Source: Terrabacter sp. Ter38
Lineage (GTDB): Bacteria > Actinomycetota > Actinomycetes > Actinomycetales > Dermatophilaceae
Assembly (NCBI RefSeq): GCF_024519435.1
Contig: NZ_JALJRZ010000007.1
Span: 62,001 to 126,000 of the forward strand
Direction of reading: 5' to 3'
Length of the DNA: 64,000 nt
Position 1 is the stretch's first letter, and each line of letters opens with the position of its first letter. The translations under genes and the position numbers were made by a program. This document shows positions 18,559-27,210 of the stretch, piece by piece. The notes under the pieces are model-generated. The model was given only the letters and a program-made list of their open reading frames with translations. It made no database searches and was not told where the DNA came from.

Positions 18559-19796
18559 CCACCCTCTCCACCGTCGAGGAGGCCCTCGAAGCGCTGCAGG
18601 CGGGCCGTCCCGTCCTCGTCCTCGACGACGAGGACCGCGAGAACGAGGGCGACCTGGTCCTCGCGGCGGAGACCGCCACCGAGGACTGGATGGCATGGAC
18701 CATCCGCCACTCGTCCGGCTACCTCTGCGCGCCGATGCCCGACGAGATCGCCGACCGGCTCGAGCTGCCGCTCATGGTCGCCGAGAACCGCGACCCGCTG
18801 CGGACCGCCTACACGGTGTCCGTCGATGCCGCGTCGGGGGTCACCACGGGCATCAGCGCGGCGGACCGCCTGCACACCGTCCGGGTGCTCGCCGACGTCG
18901 ACTCGGTGGCCGCCGACCTCATCCGGCCGGGACACATCCTGCCGCTGCGCGCCCGGCACGGAGGCGTGCTGACCCGTCCGGGTCACACCGAGGCGGCGGT
19001 CGACCTGACCCGGCTCGCGGGCCTCTCGCCGGTCGGCGTCATCGGTGAGCTCGTCCACGACGACGGGACGATGATGCGCTTCGACGCGGTGGTCGGGCTC
19101 GGCCGCGAGTTCGGACTGCCCGTCATCACCATCGAGCAGCTCATCGACCACCGGCAGCGCCTCGACCGGGTCGAGCGCCTCGCGACCACCCGCATCCCGA
19201 CGGTGCACGGCACGTTCACGGCCCACGGCTACCGCGACACCCTGACGGGCGACGAGCACGTCGCCCTGGTCAGCCCGCGCGGGCTGCAGGGCCGCGGCCG
19301 CAGCGGGCCCGTCGTCACGCGCCTGCACTCCGAGTGCCTGACCGGCGACGCATTCGGGTCGCTGCGCTGCGACTGCGGCCCCCAGCTCCAGGCCTCCCTC
19401 GCGCGCGTCGGGCGCGACGGCGGCGTCGTCGTGTACCTCGGTGGTCACGAGGGCCGGGGGGTCGGGCTCGTCGACAAGCTCCGTGCGTACTCCCAGCAGG
19501 ACGCCGGCGCGGACACCGTCGATGCGCAGACGGCCCTCGGCCTGCCCGTCGACGCGCGGGAGTACGCCGCCGGTGCCGCGATCCTGCACGACCTCGGTGC
19601 GACGCAGGTCGTGCTCCTGACGAACAACCCCAACAAGGTCTCGGCGCTGCGCCAGCTCGGGCTCGACGTCGTCGCCGTCGAGAGGCTCCACGGACCGATG
19701 GGCGCGGACAACGAGCAGTACCTCACGACCAAGCGCGAGCGCATGGGCCACGACATCCCGGTCCCCAGCGACCGGCACGGCAAGGAGACGGCATGA
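18555..19796 (+). CDS. ribBA: Bifunctional 3,4-dihydroxy-2-butanone-4-phosphate synthase / GTP cyclohydrolase II
   Basis: 413 residues. Residues 1-205 are the DHBP synthase, which turns ribulose-5-P into the four-carbon unit: [38 protein letters not shown] and [11 protein letters not shown]. Residues 206-413 are GTP cyclohydrolase II with the zinc Cys set in [17 protein letters not shown], and [14 protein letters not shown] and [10 protein letters not shown]. Both active sites look intact, so both branches of the pathway can be fed from this gene. Confidence 0.96.
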   Translation: MTTLSTVEEALEALQAGRPVLVLDDEDRENEGDLVLAAETATEDWMAWTIRHSSGYLCAPMPDEIADRLELPLMVAENRDPLRTAYTVSVDAASGVTTGISAADRLHTVRVLADVDSVAADLIRPGHILPLRARHGGVLTRPGHTEAAVDLTRLAGLSPVGVIGELVHDDGTMMRFDAVVGLGREFGLPVITIEQLIDHRQRLDRVERLATTRIPTVHGTFTAHGYRDTLTGDEHVALVSPRGLQGRGRSGPVVTRLHSECLTGDAFGSLRCDCGPQLQASLARVGRDGGVVVYLGGHEGRGVGLVDKLRAYSQQDAGADTVDAQTALGLPVDAREYAAGAAILHDLGATQVVLLTNNPNKVSALRQLGLDVVAVERLHGPMGADNEQYLTTKRERMGHDIPVPSDRHGKETA

Positions 19797-20263
19797 AGGA
19801 CGGCGCCCCCACCATCAGCACCGACGGCACCGGGCTGCGGGTCGCCGTCGTCGCGGCGAGCTGGCACGACCAGGTCATGGACGGCCTCCTCGACGGCGCG
19901 CGTCGTGGCCTCGCCGACGCCGGGGTCACGCACGTCGACGTCGTCCGCGTGCCCGGGACGTTCGAGCTGCCGGTCGCGTGCGCGACCCTCGCCGAGCGCT
20001 ACGACGCGCTCGTCGCGCTCGGGGTCGTCATCCGCGGCGGCACCCCGCACTTCGACTACGTCTGCCAGGCCGCGACGGTCGGCATCACCGACGTCTCGGT
20101 GCGCACGAGCACGCCGATCGGCTTCGGCGTGCTCACGTGCGACGACGAGGCCCAGGCGCTCGACCGCGCCGGGCTCCCCGGTTCCGCCGAGGACAAGGGC
20201 CACGAGGCCGCGTCCGCGGCCGTGGCGACCGTCGTCGCCCTGCGCGGCGTCGCCACGACGTGA
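19793..20263 (+). CDS. ribH: 6,7-dimethyl-8-ribityllumazine synthase
   Basis: 156 residues. Condenses the products of RibD and RibB to lumazine. Motifs are [51 protein letters not shown] (with the catalytic-type His) and [26 protein letters not shown] ends the core. The start overlaps ribBA as ATGA. This closes the operon; hisE follows with its own promoter. Confidence 0.96.
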   Translation: MKDGAPTISTDGTGLRVAVVAASWHDQVMDGLLDGARRGLADAGVTHVDVVRVPGTFELPVACATLAERYDALVALGVVIRGGTPHFDYVCQAATVGITDVSVRTSTPIGFGVLTCDDEAQALDRAGLPGSAEDKGHEAASAAVATVVALRGVATT

Positions 20264-20293
20264 GCACCGTCCGGGACACGGCTGCGCGGCCCG

Positions 20294-20299
20294 TAGGCT
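20294..20299 (+). promoter_or_regulatory. -10 box, leaderless start of hisE
   Basis: TAGGCT, 8 bases before GTG 20308. The spacing is the longest of the leaderless set. Confidence 0.35.
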
Positions 20300-20307
20300 G
20301 TGGCACC

Positions 20308-20571
20308 GTGAAGAGCTTTGAGCAGCTGTATGCCGAGCTGGCCGAGAAGGCGCAGACGCGACCCGAGGGTTCGGGCACCGTGGCGCAGCTCGACGCCGGC
20401 GTCCACGCGATCGGCAAGAAGATCGTCGAGGAGGCGGCCGAGGTGTGGATGGCTGCCGAGTACCAGTCGAACGACGAGGCCGCCGAGGAGATCAGCCAGC
20501 TCCTCTACCACCTGCAGGTCCTCATGCTCGCGAAGGGCATCTCGCTCGACGACGTCTACGCCCACCTCTGA
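20308..20571 (+). CDS. hisE: Phosphoribosyl-ATP pyrophosphatase
   Basis: 87 residues from GTG 20308. Second step of histidine synthesis: hydrolyses PR-ATP to PR-AMP. The all-alpha NTP pyrophosphohydrolase motif is present as [16 protein letters not shown] followed by [14 protein letters not shown], with the metal-binding acidic residues. In this genome HisE and HisI are separate proteins, with hisI at 35396. hisG starts 14 bases downstream. Confidence 0.95.
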   Translation: MKSFEQLYAELAEKAQTRPEGSGTVAQLDAGVHAIGKKIVEEAAEVWMAAEYQSNDEAAEEISQLLYHLQVLMLAKGISLDDVYAHL

Positions 20572-20585
20572 GGACTGTTCACTCC

Positions 20586-21431
20586 ATGCTGCGAATCGCC
20601 GTGCCCAACAAGGGCTCTCTCTCCGACGCGACCGTCGAGCTGCTGCGCGAGGCGGGCTACCGCGTACGCCGTGACGCCAAGGAGCTCGTCGTCGCCGACG
20701 CCGAGAACGACGTCGAGTTCTTCTACCTGCGCCCCCGCGACATCGCGGTCTACGTCGGGTCCGGCACGGTGGACGCCGGCGTCACCGGTCGTGACCTGCT
20801 CCTCGACTCGGGCTCGAGCGCCGTCGAGGTCATGTCGCTCGGCTTCGGCGCCTCGACCTTCCGGTATGCCGGCAAGCCCGGCCACGTGGCCACCGTCGAC
20901 GACATCGCGGGCAAGCGCGTCGCCACGTCGTATCCCGGCCTGGTGCGTTCCGACCTCGCCGCCCGTGGGATCTCGGCGGAGGTCGTGCGCCTCGACGGCG
21001 CGGTCGAGACGGCCATCACCCTCGGGGTCGCCGACTGCATCGCCGACGTCGTCGAGACCGGGACGACACTGCGACAGCAGGGCCTCGAGGTGTTCGGCGA
21101 GCCGATCCTGCGGTCCGAGGCCGTCCTCATCCGCGGCGACCGCCCCGGGGAGGACCAGGCCATCGAGGTGCTCCAGCGGCGCATCGCCGGCGTCATCACG
21201 GCTCGCACGTACGTCATGCTCGACTACGACTGCCCGAAGGACCTCGTCGACCGGGCCTGCCGGCTGACCCCGGGCCTCGAGTCGCCGACGGTCTCGCCGA
21301 TGCAGGACGAGGCGTGGGTCGCCGTGCGTGCCATGGTGCCACGCAACGGGCGCAACCGACTCATGGACGAGCTCTACGACCTGGGCGCGCGGGCGATCCT
21401 CGTGACCGACATCGCCGCCTGCCGGCTGTGA
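20586..21431 (+). CDS. hisG: ATP phosphoribosyltransferase, long form
   Basis: 281 residues, the length of the HisZ-independent long form. First step of histidine synthesis. Catalytic part: LRIAVPNKGSLSDATVELL, GVTGRDLLLDSG, and the phosphoribosyl-binding loop region IADVVETGTTLRQQGLEV. The C-terminal ACT-like domain, from about 205, is the usual site of feedback inhibition by histidine. It pairs with hisE in one transcript. Confidence 0.96.
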   Translation: MLRIAVPNKGSLSDATVELLREAGYRVRRDAKELVVADAENDVEFFYLRPRDIAVYVGSGTVDAGVTGRDLLLDSGSSAVEVMSLGFGASTFRYAGKPGHVATVDDIAGKRVATSYPGLVRSDLAARGISAEVVRLDGAVETAITLGVADCIADVVETGTTLRQQGLEVFGEPILRSEAVLIRGDRPGEDQAIEVLQRRIAGVITARTYVMLDYDCPKDLVDRACRLTPGLESPTVSPMQDEAWVAVRAMVPRNGRNRLMDELYDLGARAILVTDIAACRL

Positions 21432-21459
21432 CGACGACGGGGATGACGGACGTGAACCG

Positions 21460-21972
21460 ATGACGCAGCAGCCCTCGTCGCGGCCGGAGCACGACCCGGG
21501 CGCCGACTCGGCCGCGTGGGCGCCCTTCCGCCCCCATCGCGGCCGGGCCGTCGCGCTCGGAGCGGTCTGGTCCTCGCTCGCCCTTTTCGGCATCATCGCC
21601 GTCGTCATGCCGGCGCAGGTCGACGGTCGGTGGGGCCTCGGCGACCGCATCATGTTCTTCGGTCTGGGCGTCGTCATCGCCTTCCTCGCCTGGCGGTACG
21701 CGTCGATCCGCGCGGTGCCGAGCCCGGCCGGGCTCGTCGTGCGCAACCTCGTGCTGACCCGCACGCTCGAGTGGCCCGAGGTCGTCGGCATCCAGTTCGG
21801 CGGGGGCGAGCCCTGGGTCACCCTCGACCTCGAGGACGGCGACACCGTCGCCGTCATGGCGATCCAGAAGGCCGATGGTCCGCTCGCCGGCCGGGAGGCC
21901 TCCCGTCTCGCGGCACTCGTCCAGGCGTTCGGCGAGGCGCGTGAGCCCGGACCGCGACAGGACCCGGCATGA
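21460..21972 (+). CDS. PH-domain-like membrane protein
   Basis: 170 residues. Two hydrophobic segments (about 30-50 and 62-80) are followed by a small beta-rich domain: VPSPAGLVVRNLVLTRTLEWPEVVGIQF and EPWVTLDLEDGDTVAV. This matches the bacterial PH-like membrane proteins often found next to hisG in actinobacteria. Function is unknown. It overlaps the flavin reductase start as ATGA. Confidence 0.72.
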   Translation: MTQQPSSRPEHDPGADSAAWAPFRPHRGRAVALGAVWSSLALFGIIAVVMPAQVDGRWGLGDRIMFFGLGVVIAFLAWRYASIRAVPSPAGLVVRNLVLTRTLEWPEVVGIQFGGGEPWVTLDLEDGDTVAVMAIQKADGPLAGREASRLAALVQAFGEAREPGPRQDPA

Positions 21973-22520
21973 CGGGTGAGCCGACGGGTGAGCCGACGCC
22001 GGAACGGATGCGCCACGCGCTCGGCCATTTCGCCACGGGGGTGACGATCGTGACCGGGTTCGCCGAGGGCGGTGAGCCCGTCGGGTTCGCCTGCCAGTCG
22101 TTCGCGTCGGTCTCCCTGCACCCGCCGCTCGTGCTCTTCTGCGCCGACCACCGTGGCCGGTCGTGGCCGCGCATGCGTGACGACGGCCGCTTCACCGTCA
22201 ACGTGCTCGGACACGAGCAGCGCGATCTCATCGCGCGCTTCGGCTCGGCCGGCGGCGCCCGGTTCGACTCCCTGGACTGGGAGCCGTCACCGCACGGTGG
22301 CCCGAGCCTTCCCGGCGTGCTCATGCGCGTGCACTGCTCGGTCGAGCAGGTGCACGTCGCGGGCGACCACGACGTCGTCGTCGGGCGCGTCCTCGACCTC
22401 GAGGACGGCGAGTCGGGCCGGCCGATGCTCTTCTACCGGGGACGTCTCACGGTCACCGAGCGGCGGACGTCGGCCGGGACCGAGGAGGGGCCCGCGGCGA
22501 TCGACGACTACTGGGGCTGA
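21969..22520 (+). CDS. Flavin reductase family protein
   Basis: 183 residues. FMN-binding split-barrel fold with RMRHALGHFATGVTIVTG, GFACQSFASVSLHPPLVLFC and FTVNVLGHEQRDLIARF. Such proteins reduce FMN with NAD(P)H and pass it to a monooxygenase, but no monooxygenase partner is seen nearby. Coupled to the PH-like gene. GTGAGCCGACGG occurs twice at the start and encodes a duplicated GEPT. Confidence 0.85.
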   Translation: MTGEPTGEPTPERMRHALGHFATGVTIVTGFAEGGEPVGFACQSFASVSLHPPLVLFCADHRGRSWPRMRDDGRFTVNVLGHEQRDLIARFGSAGGARFDSLDWEPSPHGGPSLPGVLMRVHCSVEQVHVAGDHDVVVGRVLDLEDGESGRPMLFYRGRLTVTERRTSAGTEEGPAAIDDYWG

Positions 22521-22554
22521 CCTGACCCAGCAGGCACGCCCTCCCAACAGAGAA

Positions 22555-22627
22555 CGCAACACACCGAGTAGGTCACAACCCACCGCGATCCGATCCCGGT
22601 GGGTTGTGACCTACTCGGTGTGTTGCG
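22555..22627. terminator. 31-bp perfect hairpin between convergent genes
   Basis: Left arm 22555-22585 and right arm 22597-22627 are perfect inverted copies around an 11-base loop. It lies between the plus-strand flavin reductase and the minus-strand haemoglobin gene, and the right arm encodes the last residues and stop of the haemoglobin. There is no T-run. It would work in both directions as a terminator or as RNA-end protection. Confidence 0.7.
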
Positions 22628-23093
22628 CGGGACGGGCGTCGGTGCCGTCGACGAGCCCGTCCCACGACCACTGCGGCACGGTCAGGCCGTCGGGCACCTC
22701 GTCGGCCGACCCGTGGTAGCTGCTCATGTAGCCCACCGCCCAGCCGAAGTACGCGACGAGGGCGTCGCGCACGTCCGGGTCGCTCGCGAGACCGGCGTCA
22801 TCGACGGCCCGCTCGAAGCACTCGAGCGCCCGCTCGTCCATCTCCTGGTGCGGGCCGTTGCCCGAGTGCATCCGCACGACCGTCGAGTCGCTGGCCACGG
22901 ACCCCGAGTAGGTGGGCGGGCCGCCGAGCGCCTCGGCCCAGTACGCCGCGAGCCGCTCGGTGTGGTCGGGGTGGAAGCCGTGCGAGAAGGCGTGCGACAC
23001 GACGGGGTCGTCAAGGACGCGCTCGTGCCAGGCGTGGGCGAGGGCGACGAGCGCAGGCATCCCGCCGACGGCGTCGTAGATGGTCCGGGTCAC
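22611..23093 (-). CDS. Group II-like truncated haemoglobin
   Basis: 160 residues from GTG on the minus strand. The globin begins TIYDAVGGMPALVALAHAWH and has the tyrosine-bearing AAYWAEALGGPPTYSG, then HSGNGPHQEMDERALECF with the proximal-His region, and a tryptophan near FGWAVGYMSS. This fits the GlbO-like 2/2 haemoglobins, which bind oxygen and may protect against peroxide or nitric oxide. The last residues (TDARPAQHTE) are encoded by the arm of a perfect hairpin, so this end of the protein may have been recently rewritten. Confidence 0.85.
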   Translation of the reverse strand: MTRTIYDAVGGMPALVALAHAWHERVLDDPVVSHAFSHGFHPDHTERLAAYWAEALGGPPTYSGSVASDSTVVRMHSGNGPHQEMDERALECFERAVDDAGLASDPDVRDALVAYFGWAVGYMSSYHGSADEVPDGLTVPQWSWDGLVDGTDARPAQHTE

Positions 23094-23163
23094 CGTCGCA
23101 GGCTCCCATCCCGCGGGCGACGCGACAAGGCCCGGGACCGCGTGGGGTCCGGAGGGCTCGCCG

Positions 23164-26100
23164 TCAGCGGAAGTGGATGAAGTTCGAGGGCCAGGAGTAG
23201 CTGCCTCGCTCGAGGATGCGCCGACCGCTCATCGACGTGTAGGTCGCTCCGAGAACCGTTCCGCCGTAACCGCTCTCGGAGATCGCGACGGTGTCGCCGT
23301 CTGCGCTGACCCAGTCCACGTACGCGACGTGGTTGGAGTTCCACTGGGCGATGTCGCCGACGCGGGGCTTCTGGTCGACGGCGAAGCCCTTGGCCCGGGC
23401 GTTCGTGTCCCAGTTCGTCGCGTTGCCGAGGTTGCCGGGGTTCTTCACGCCGTCACGCGAGAGGCGGTACGCGGAGAAGTTCGTGCAGTTGTTGCCCCAC
23501 GGGTCGACGGGGTAGTTCCACGCACGCTGGCCGTAGTAGCCGAACCGCTCGATGCAGTCCTGCGTCGCGCGGGAGTAGCACTTCCAGGCGTTGGGGGCCG
23601 GCCCGCCGGTGATGGCCCACGTGACGGTGGTGGAGCGGTAGATCGCGACGTTGGCGTTGCCGAGCACGCGCACCACCGAGCCGCTCCCGCTCGTCCCGGT
23701 GGACCACACCGTCACGCCGCGCGAGTTGCGCACGACGAAGTTGCCGTCGGTCTGCATCGTGGCGGTGCTGCCCGTGCCCGTCGTGAAGGTGGCCCACTGC
23801 CGCACCCCGGCGGCCGAGCTCAGCACGAGGTTGCCGTCGGTGCGCATCGTCAGCTGCCACGCCTCGCTCGTCGACAGGATCGACTCACCGGAGCGCAGCA
23901 CCTGCCCGGGCAGCATCCGGTCGTAGCGGTAGCCGCGGTGGTCCCACACCGTCGTCGTGCCCTGCCGGACCTGTAGCAGGCCGTCGTTGGTCAGGGTGAG
24001 CAGACCGTCGGTCCAGCCGTTGGTCCCGCTCGACCACCCGACGGTGCCGTCGACGCTGACCATGACGACGTTGCCGTCGGCCCGGACCGAGAGGCGGTTG
24101 CCGGCGCCCGGCGTGGCGCTCGTCCAGCGTCGGACACCTGCCGAGGTGGTGATGACGAGGTTGCCGTCTGCCTGCATCGTGGCGAGGTAGGCCCCGGTCG
24201 ACGACCGCAGCGCCGTGCCGGAGGAGAGCCACTGTCCGGGCTGCAGCGTCGCGCCGGCGACGTAGGTGAAGCCGTCGGTGCGCACCACGGTGCCGGCGCG
24301 CGTCGTGACGCGGATCGGGATCGGCCCGGTCGCGATGCGGGCCGGGACCACCGCGGTCACCAGGGTCGCCGAGACCCGGGTGAACGAGGTCGCCGCGACC
24401 CCGTTGAAGAGGACGTTGCGCACGTCGGTGAACGACGTGCCGCGCAGGGTGACGACCGTGCCGCCTGCGAGCGGACCGGAGGCCGGCGAGACCGAGGCGA
24501 CGACGGGCGGGTCCTGGAAGCTGAAGCGGCCCGCGGGCACGACGGGCGAGGTGCCACCGGGAGTCGTGACGCGCACGTCCACGTCGCCCTCGGCGTGGAC
24601 CGGCAGGGTGACGCGCAGCTGGGTCGCCGAGAGGCGCGTCACCGCGGTCGCGGCGACGCCGCCGAACGTCACGGACGAGACGCGGTCGTATGCCGTCCCG
24701 GTGAGGACGACGGTGCCGCCGCCCTTCGTGGGTGCCAGGGTGGGGGAGACCGCGGAGACGGTCGGCACGGCCTGGTAGGTGAACCGGGCTGCGGTGGCGG
24801 TCGGCGACACGCCGCCGGGGGTGGTGACGCGGACGTCGACGGTGCCGACGGCCTGCGCAGGCACCGTGATCCGCAGCGTCGTGTCGGACACCCGGACGAT
24901 CCCGGTGCCGGCCACGCCGCCGAAGTCCACGCCCGTCGCGAGGCCGAGGCGGGTGCCCGTGACGGTGACGACGACGCCGCCGCGCAGCGGCCCCGCCGGG
25001 ATCGACAGGGCGGACACCGCGGGCACGCCGACGTAGGTGAACCGGCCGCCCGCGGACTCCGGGCTCGTTCCGTTGGGATTGGTGACGCGTACGGACACCG
25101 TCCCCTCGGCCTGCGCTGGGGCGGTGACCCGCAGGCTGGTGTCCGAGACCCGCACGAGGCCGGTCGCTGCGACGGCGCCGAAGCGCACCGAGGTGGCGTC
25201 GGACAGGTGGGCGCCGGTGATCGTCACGACGGTGCCGCCGCGGAGCGGGCCCGCCGTGGCGGACAGCGCGCCGACGACCGGGGGTGAGCCGTAGGCGAAG
25301 CGGGCGCCGACCCCGGTCGCCGAGGTGCCACCCGGCGTGGTGACCTGGACGTCGACGGGTCCGGAGGCATGGCGCGGCGTCGTGGCGCGGAGCGTCGTCG
25401 CCGAGACGCGGACGACGGTGGTCGCCGCGACCGAGCCGAAGCGGACGGCGGTCGCCCGGCTCAGACCGGTGCCGGTCAGCGTCACGACGGTGCCACCGGC
25501 CGGGGGGCCGGTCTGGGGCGACAGGGAGGTGATGGCCGGGACCGCCTCGAACGCGAACGTGCTCGACGTGTGCTGGGGCGACGTGCCGTAGGGGGTCGTC
25601 ACGGTGACGGCGACGACCCCAGCCGCGTGGGCGGGTGTCGTGGCCCGGATGCTCGTGGCCGAGAGGAGGCTGAAGCGGGCTGCCGTGCCGCCGAAGTCGA
25701 CCCGGGTCGCGCCCGTGAACCGGGTCCCGGTGAGCGTGACGACGGTGCCACCGCGGACCGGCCCGGCCGTGGTCGACAGCGACGTGACGGCCGGTGGTGC
25801 CTGGTAGCCGTAACGGGCACGTGCGGTCACGCCCGAGGTGCCGCCCGGCGTGGTCACGCGTACGTCGACGGTCCCCACGGGACGCGCCGGGCTCGTGACG
25901 CGGAGCGTGGTCGCCGAGACCGGCACGACCTTCGTGGTGGCCGACGAGCCGAAGGCGACGCTCGTGGCACGGCTGAGACCGGTCCCCGTCAGGGTCACGG
26001 TGACGCCACCAGCCGTGGGGCCCGTGGCGGGAGAGATGCCAGTCAGGGTCGGAACCGCTTCGTAGGCGAAGCTGTTCGCGGAGTAGCCGGTCGAGATGCC

Positions 26101-27036
26101 GGCGGCGGTCCGGACCCGCACGTTGACGAGGCCGGCCGGGCGGCCCGGCGAGGTGGCGCGGATCTGGGTCGCGGACACCACCGTGAAGCGCGCCGTCGTC
26201 GCGCCGAAGGTCACGGCGGTCGCACCGGTGAACCGGGTGCCCGTCAGGGTCACGACCGTGCCCCCGCGCACTGGACCGGCGGCGACGGAGAGGCCCGTCA
26301 CCGCCGGCGGGGTGATGACGGGGGGAGCGGTGTAGGTCAAGCGCGTGGCGGAGGACACGGGGGAGGTGCCGCCCGGGGTCGTGGCTCGGACGTCGACGGG
26401 GCCTGCCGCGTGCGCGGGCACCGTGACGCGGACCTGCGTCGCCGACAGGCGGGTGAGGCCCGTCGCGGGGGTGGCGCCGAAGAGCACGACGCTCGTGCGG
26501 TTGAGGCCGGTGCCGGTCAGCGTCACGGTGCTGCCGCCCCGCGTCGTGGCGGTGCGGGACGACAGGGTGGACACGGTCGGGACGGCGTCGAAGGCGAAGC
26601 TGGCGCGTGACGAGATGGGCGACGTGCCGGCCGGGGTGGTGACGCGGACGCTGACCACGCCGGCGGGGTGGGCCGGGGTGACGACCCGGACACGGGTGCT
26701 CGAGACCTTCGTGATGCGGGTGACGACCGTCGAGCCGAACCAGGCCGTCGTCGTGGCGCCCACGCCGGTGCCCGACAGCTCGACCGTCGTGCCTCCTCGG
26801 GTCGGGCCGGCCACGACGGAGAGGCTGACCGCCGTGGGGGCGGTGCCGGTGACAGCGGCGACGGACGGTGCCGCCGAGACGGCGGAGACGGAGGCCGCGG
26901 ACGCCGTCGGCGCGGCCGCGAGGCCCGGCACTCCAACGAGGAGGGTCGTCACGACGAGGCCGGAGAGCAGGCGCGCGGTGCTCCTGCGGTCGACGACGCG
27001 GTCTCGCTCGGGCAGCGGGGTGGGGCGGGGCAGCAT
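23164..27036 (-). CDS. Secreted cell-surface protein: ten IPT/TIG domains, bulb-lectin repeats and a C-terminal CHAP amidase
   Basis: 1290 residues. ATG is preceded by AAGGAG. The signal peptide spans about 1-48 (basic start, LLSGLVVTTLLVGVPGLA, Ala-rich cleavage zone). Residues 68-927 are ten IPT/TIG domains of about 86 residues, each with GGT-V-L-GTG, V-FG, and VRVTTP-GTSP elements. Residues 928-1145 hold five D-G-N/L-x-V motifs of bulb-type mannose-binding lectins (for example MQADGNLVI). Residues 1150-1290 form a CHAP peptidase/amidase: Cys1184 in GNNCTNFSAYRL and His1236 in NSNHVAYVDW. CHAP enzymes cut peptidoglycan; the lectin and IPT parts probably bind sugar and act as a spacer. No sortase motif or C-terminal anchor is seen. 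Alternative reading: an adhesin-like or competitor-directed hydrolase. Confidence 0.85.
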   Translation of the reverse strand: MLPRPTPLPERDRVVDRRSTARLLSGLVVTTLLVGVPGLAAAPTASAASVSAVSAAPSVAAVTGTAPTAVSLSVVAGPTRGGTTVELSGTGVGATTTAWFGSTVVTRITKVSSTRVRVVTPAHPAGVVSVRVTTPAGTSPISSRASFAFDAVPTVSTLSSRTATTRGGSTVTLTGTGLNRTSVVLFGATPATGLTRLSATQVRVTVPAHAAGPVDVRATTPGGTSPVSSATRLTYTAPPVITPPAVTGLSVAAGPVRGGTVVTLTGTRFTGATAVTFGATTARFTVVSATQIRATSPGRPAGLVNVRVRTAAGISTGYSANSFAYEAVPTLTGISPATGPTAGGVTVTLTGTGLSRATSVAFGSSATTKVVPVSATTLRVTSPARPVGTVDVRVTTPGGTSGVTARARYGYQAPPAVTSLSTTAGPVRGGTVVTLTGTRFTGATRVDFGGTAARFSLLSATSIRATTPAHAAGVVAVTVTTPYGTSPQHTSSTFAFEAVPAITSLSPQTGPPAGGTVVTLTGTGLSRATAVRFGSVAATTVVRVSATTLRATTPRHASGPVDVQVTTPGGTSATGVGARFAYGSPPVVGALSATAGPLRGGTVVTITGAHLSDATSVRFGAVAATGLVRVSDTSLRVTAPAQAEGTVSVRVTNPNGTSPESAGGRFTYVGVPAVSALSIPAGPLRGGVVVTVTGTRLGLATGVDFGGVAGTGIVRVSDTTLRITVPAQAVGTVDVRVTTPGGVSPTATAARFTYQAVPTVSAVSPTLAPTKGGGTVVLTGTAYDRVSSVTFGGVAATAVTRLSATQLRVTLPVHAEGDVDVRVTTPGGTSPVVPAGRFSFQDPPVVASVSPASGPLAGGTVVTLRGTSFTDVRNVLFNGVAATSFTRVSATLVTAVVPARIATGPIPIRVTTRAGTVVRTDGFTYVAGATLQPGQWLSSGTALRSSTGAYLATMQADGNLVITTSAGVRRWTSATPGAGNRLSVRADGNVVMVSVDGTVGWSSGTNGWTDGLLTLTNDGLLQVRQGTTTVWDHRGYRYDRMLPGQVLRSGESILSTSEAWQLTMRTDGNLVLSSAAGVRQWATFTTGTGSTATMQTDGNFVVRNSRGVTVWSTGTSGSGSVVRVLGNANVAIYRSTTVTWAITGGPAPNAWKCYSRATQDCIERFGYYGQRAWNYPVDPWGNNCTNFSAYRLSRDGVKNPGNLGNATNWDTNARAKGFAVDQKPRVGDIAQWNSNHVAYVDWVSADGDTVAISESGYGGTVLGATYTSMSGRRILERGSYSWPSNFIHFR
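24256..26835 (-). repeat. Array of ten IPT/TIG domain repeats
   Basis: Codons 68-927 of the surface protein. Domain borders by residue: 68-151, 152-237, 238-327, 328-413, 414-498, 499-584, 585-670, 671-756, 757-842, 843-927. Divergence between domains is large enough to resist simple slippage, but some pairs are close. Confidence 0.8.
25285..26325 (-). repeat. Tandem duplication of a two-domain module (IPT 3-4 and IPT 5-6)
   Basis: Module one is 25798-26325, module two 25285-25797. Domains 3 and 5 share AGPVRGGTVVTLTGTRFTGA, while 4 and 6 share TLTGTGLSRAT and VSATTLR. The alternating likeness shows that a pair of domains was copied as a unit. Confidence 0.65.
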
Positions 27037-27210
27037 TCGTCCGTCTCCTTGCAGTCAGCACGTCCGGCGAGCATTCTGCACGGGCAAATCACCCCTTGTA
27101 CGCCGTTTCGCCCCAATTGCCTCGTCCCAAGCGCACCACGGGCCCCAGATGTGGGGTCGGGCGGCGTACCAAAGGCCCGGTCGCGGCGTCACCCGACCCT
27201 CAGGCGGCGC
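27037..27210. other. Region upstream of the surface-protein gene
   Basis: 174 bases, less G+C-rich than its surroundings. On the minus strand CAGAAT (27074-27079) could be the -10 box of the surface protein gene. A small hairpin, ggccccagatgtggggtc, lies near 27141-27158. I searched for a c-di-AMP (ydaO) riboswitch, which often precedes such hydrolases, and did not see one. Confidence 0.35.

Noticed and set aside
24256-26835. Mobile or satellite repeat
   Set aside because: The periodicity comes from protein IPT domains; no terminal repeats or transposase.
23885-27061. Second long minus-strand frame over the IPT array
   Set aside because: A shifted frame of the same gene, Arg/His-rich; the IPT frame has signal peptide, ribosome site and real domains.
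27037-27210. c-di-AMP (ydaO) riboswitch before the CHAP protein
   Set aside because: Expected because of the wall-hydrolase gene, but I could not find the conserved core on the minus strand.
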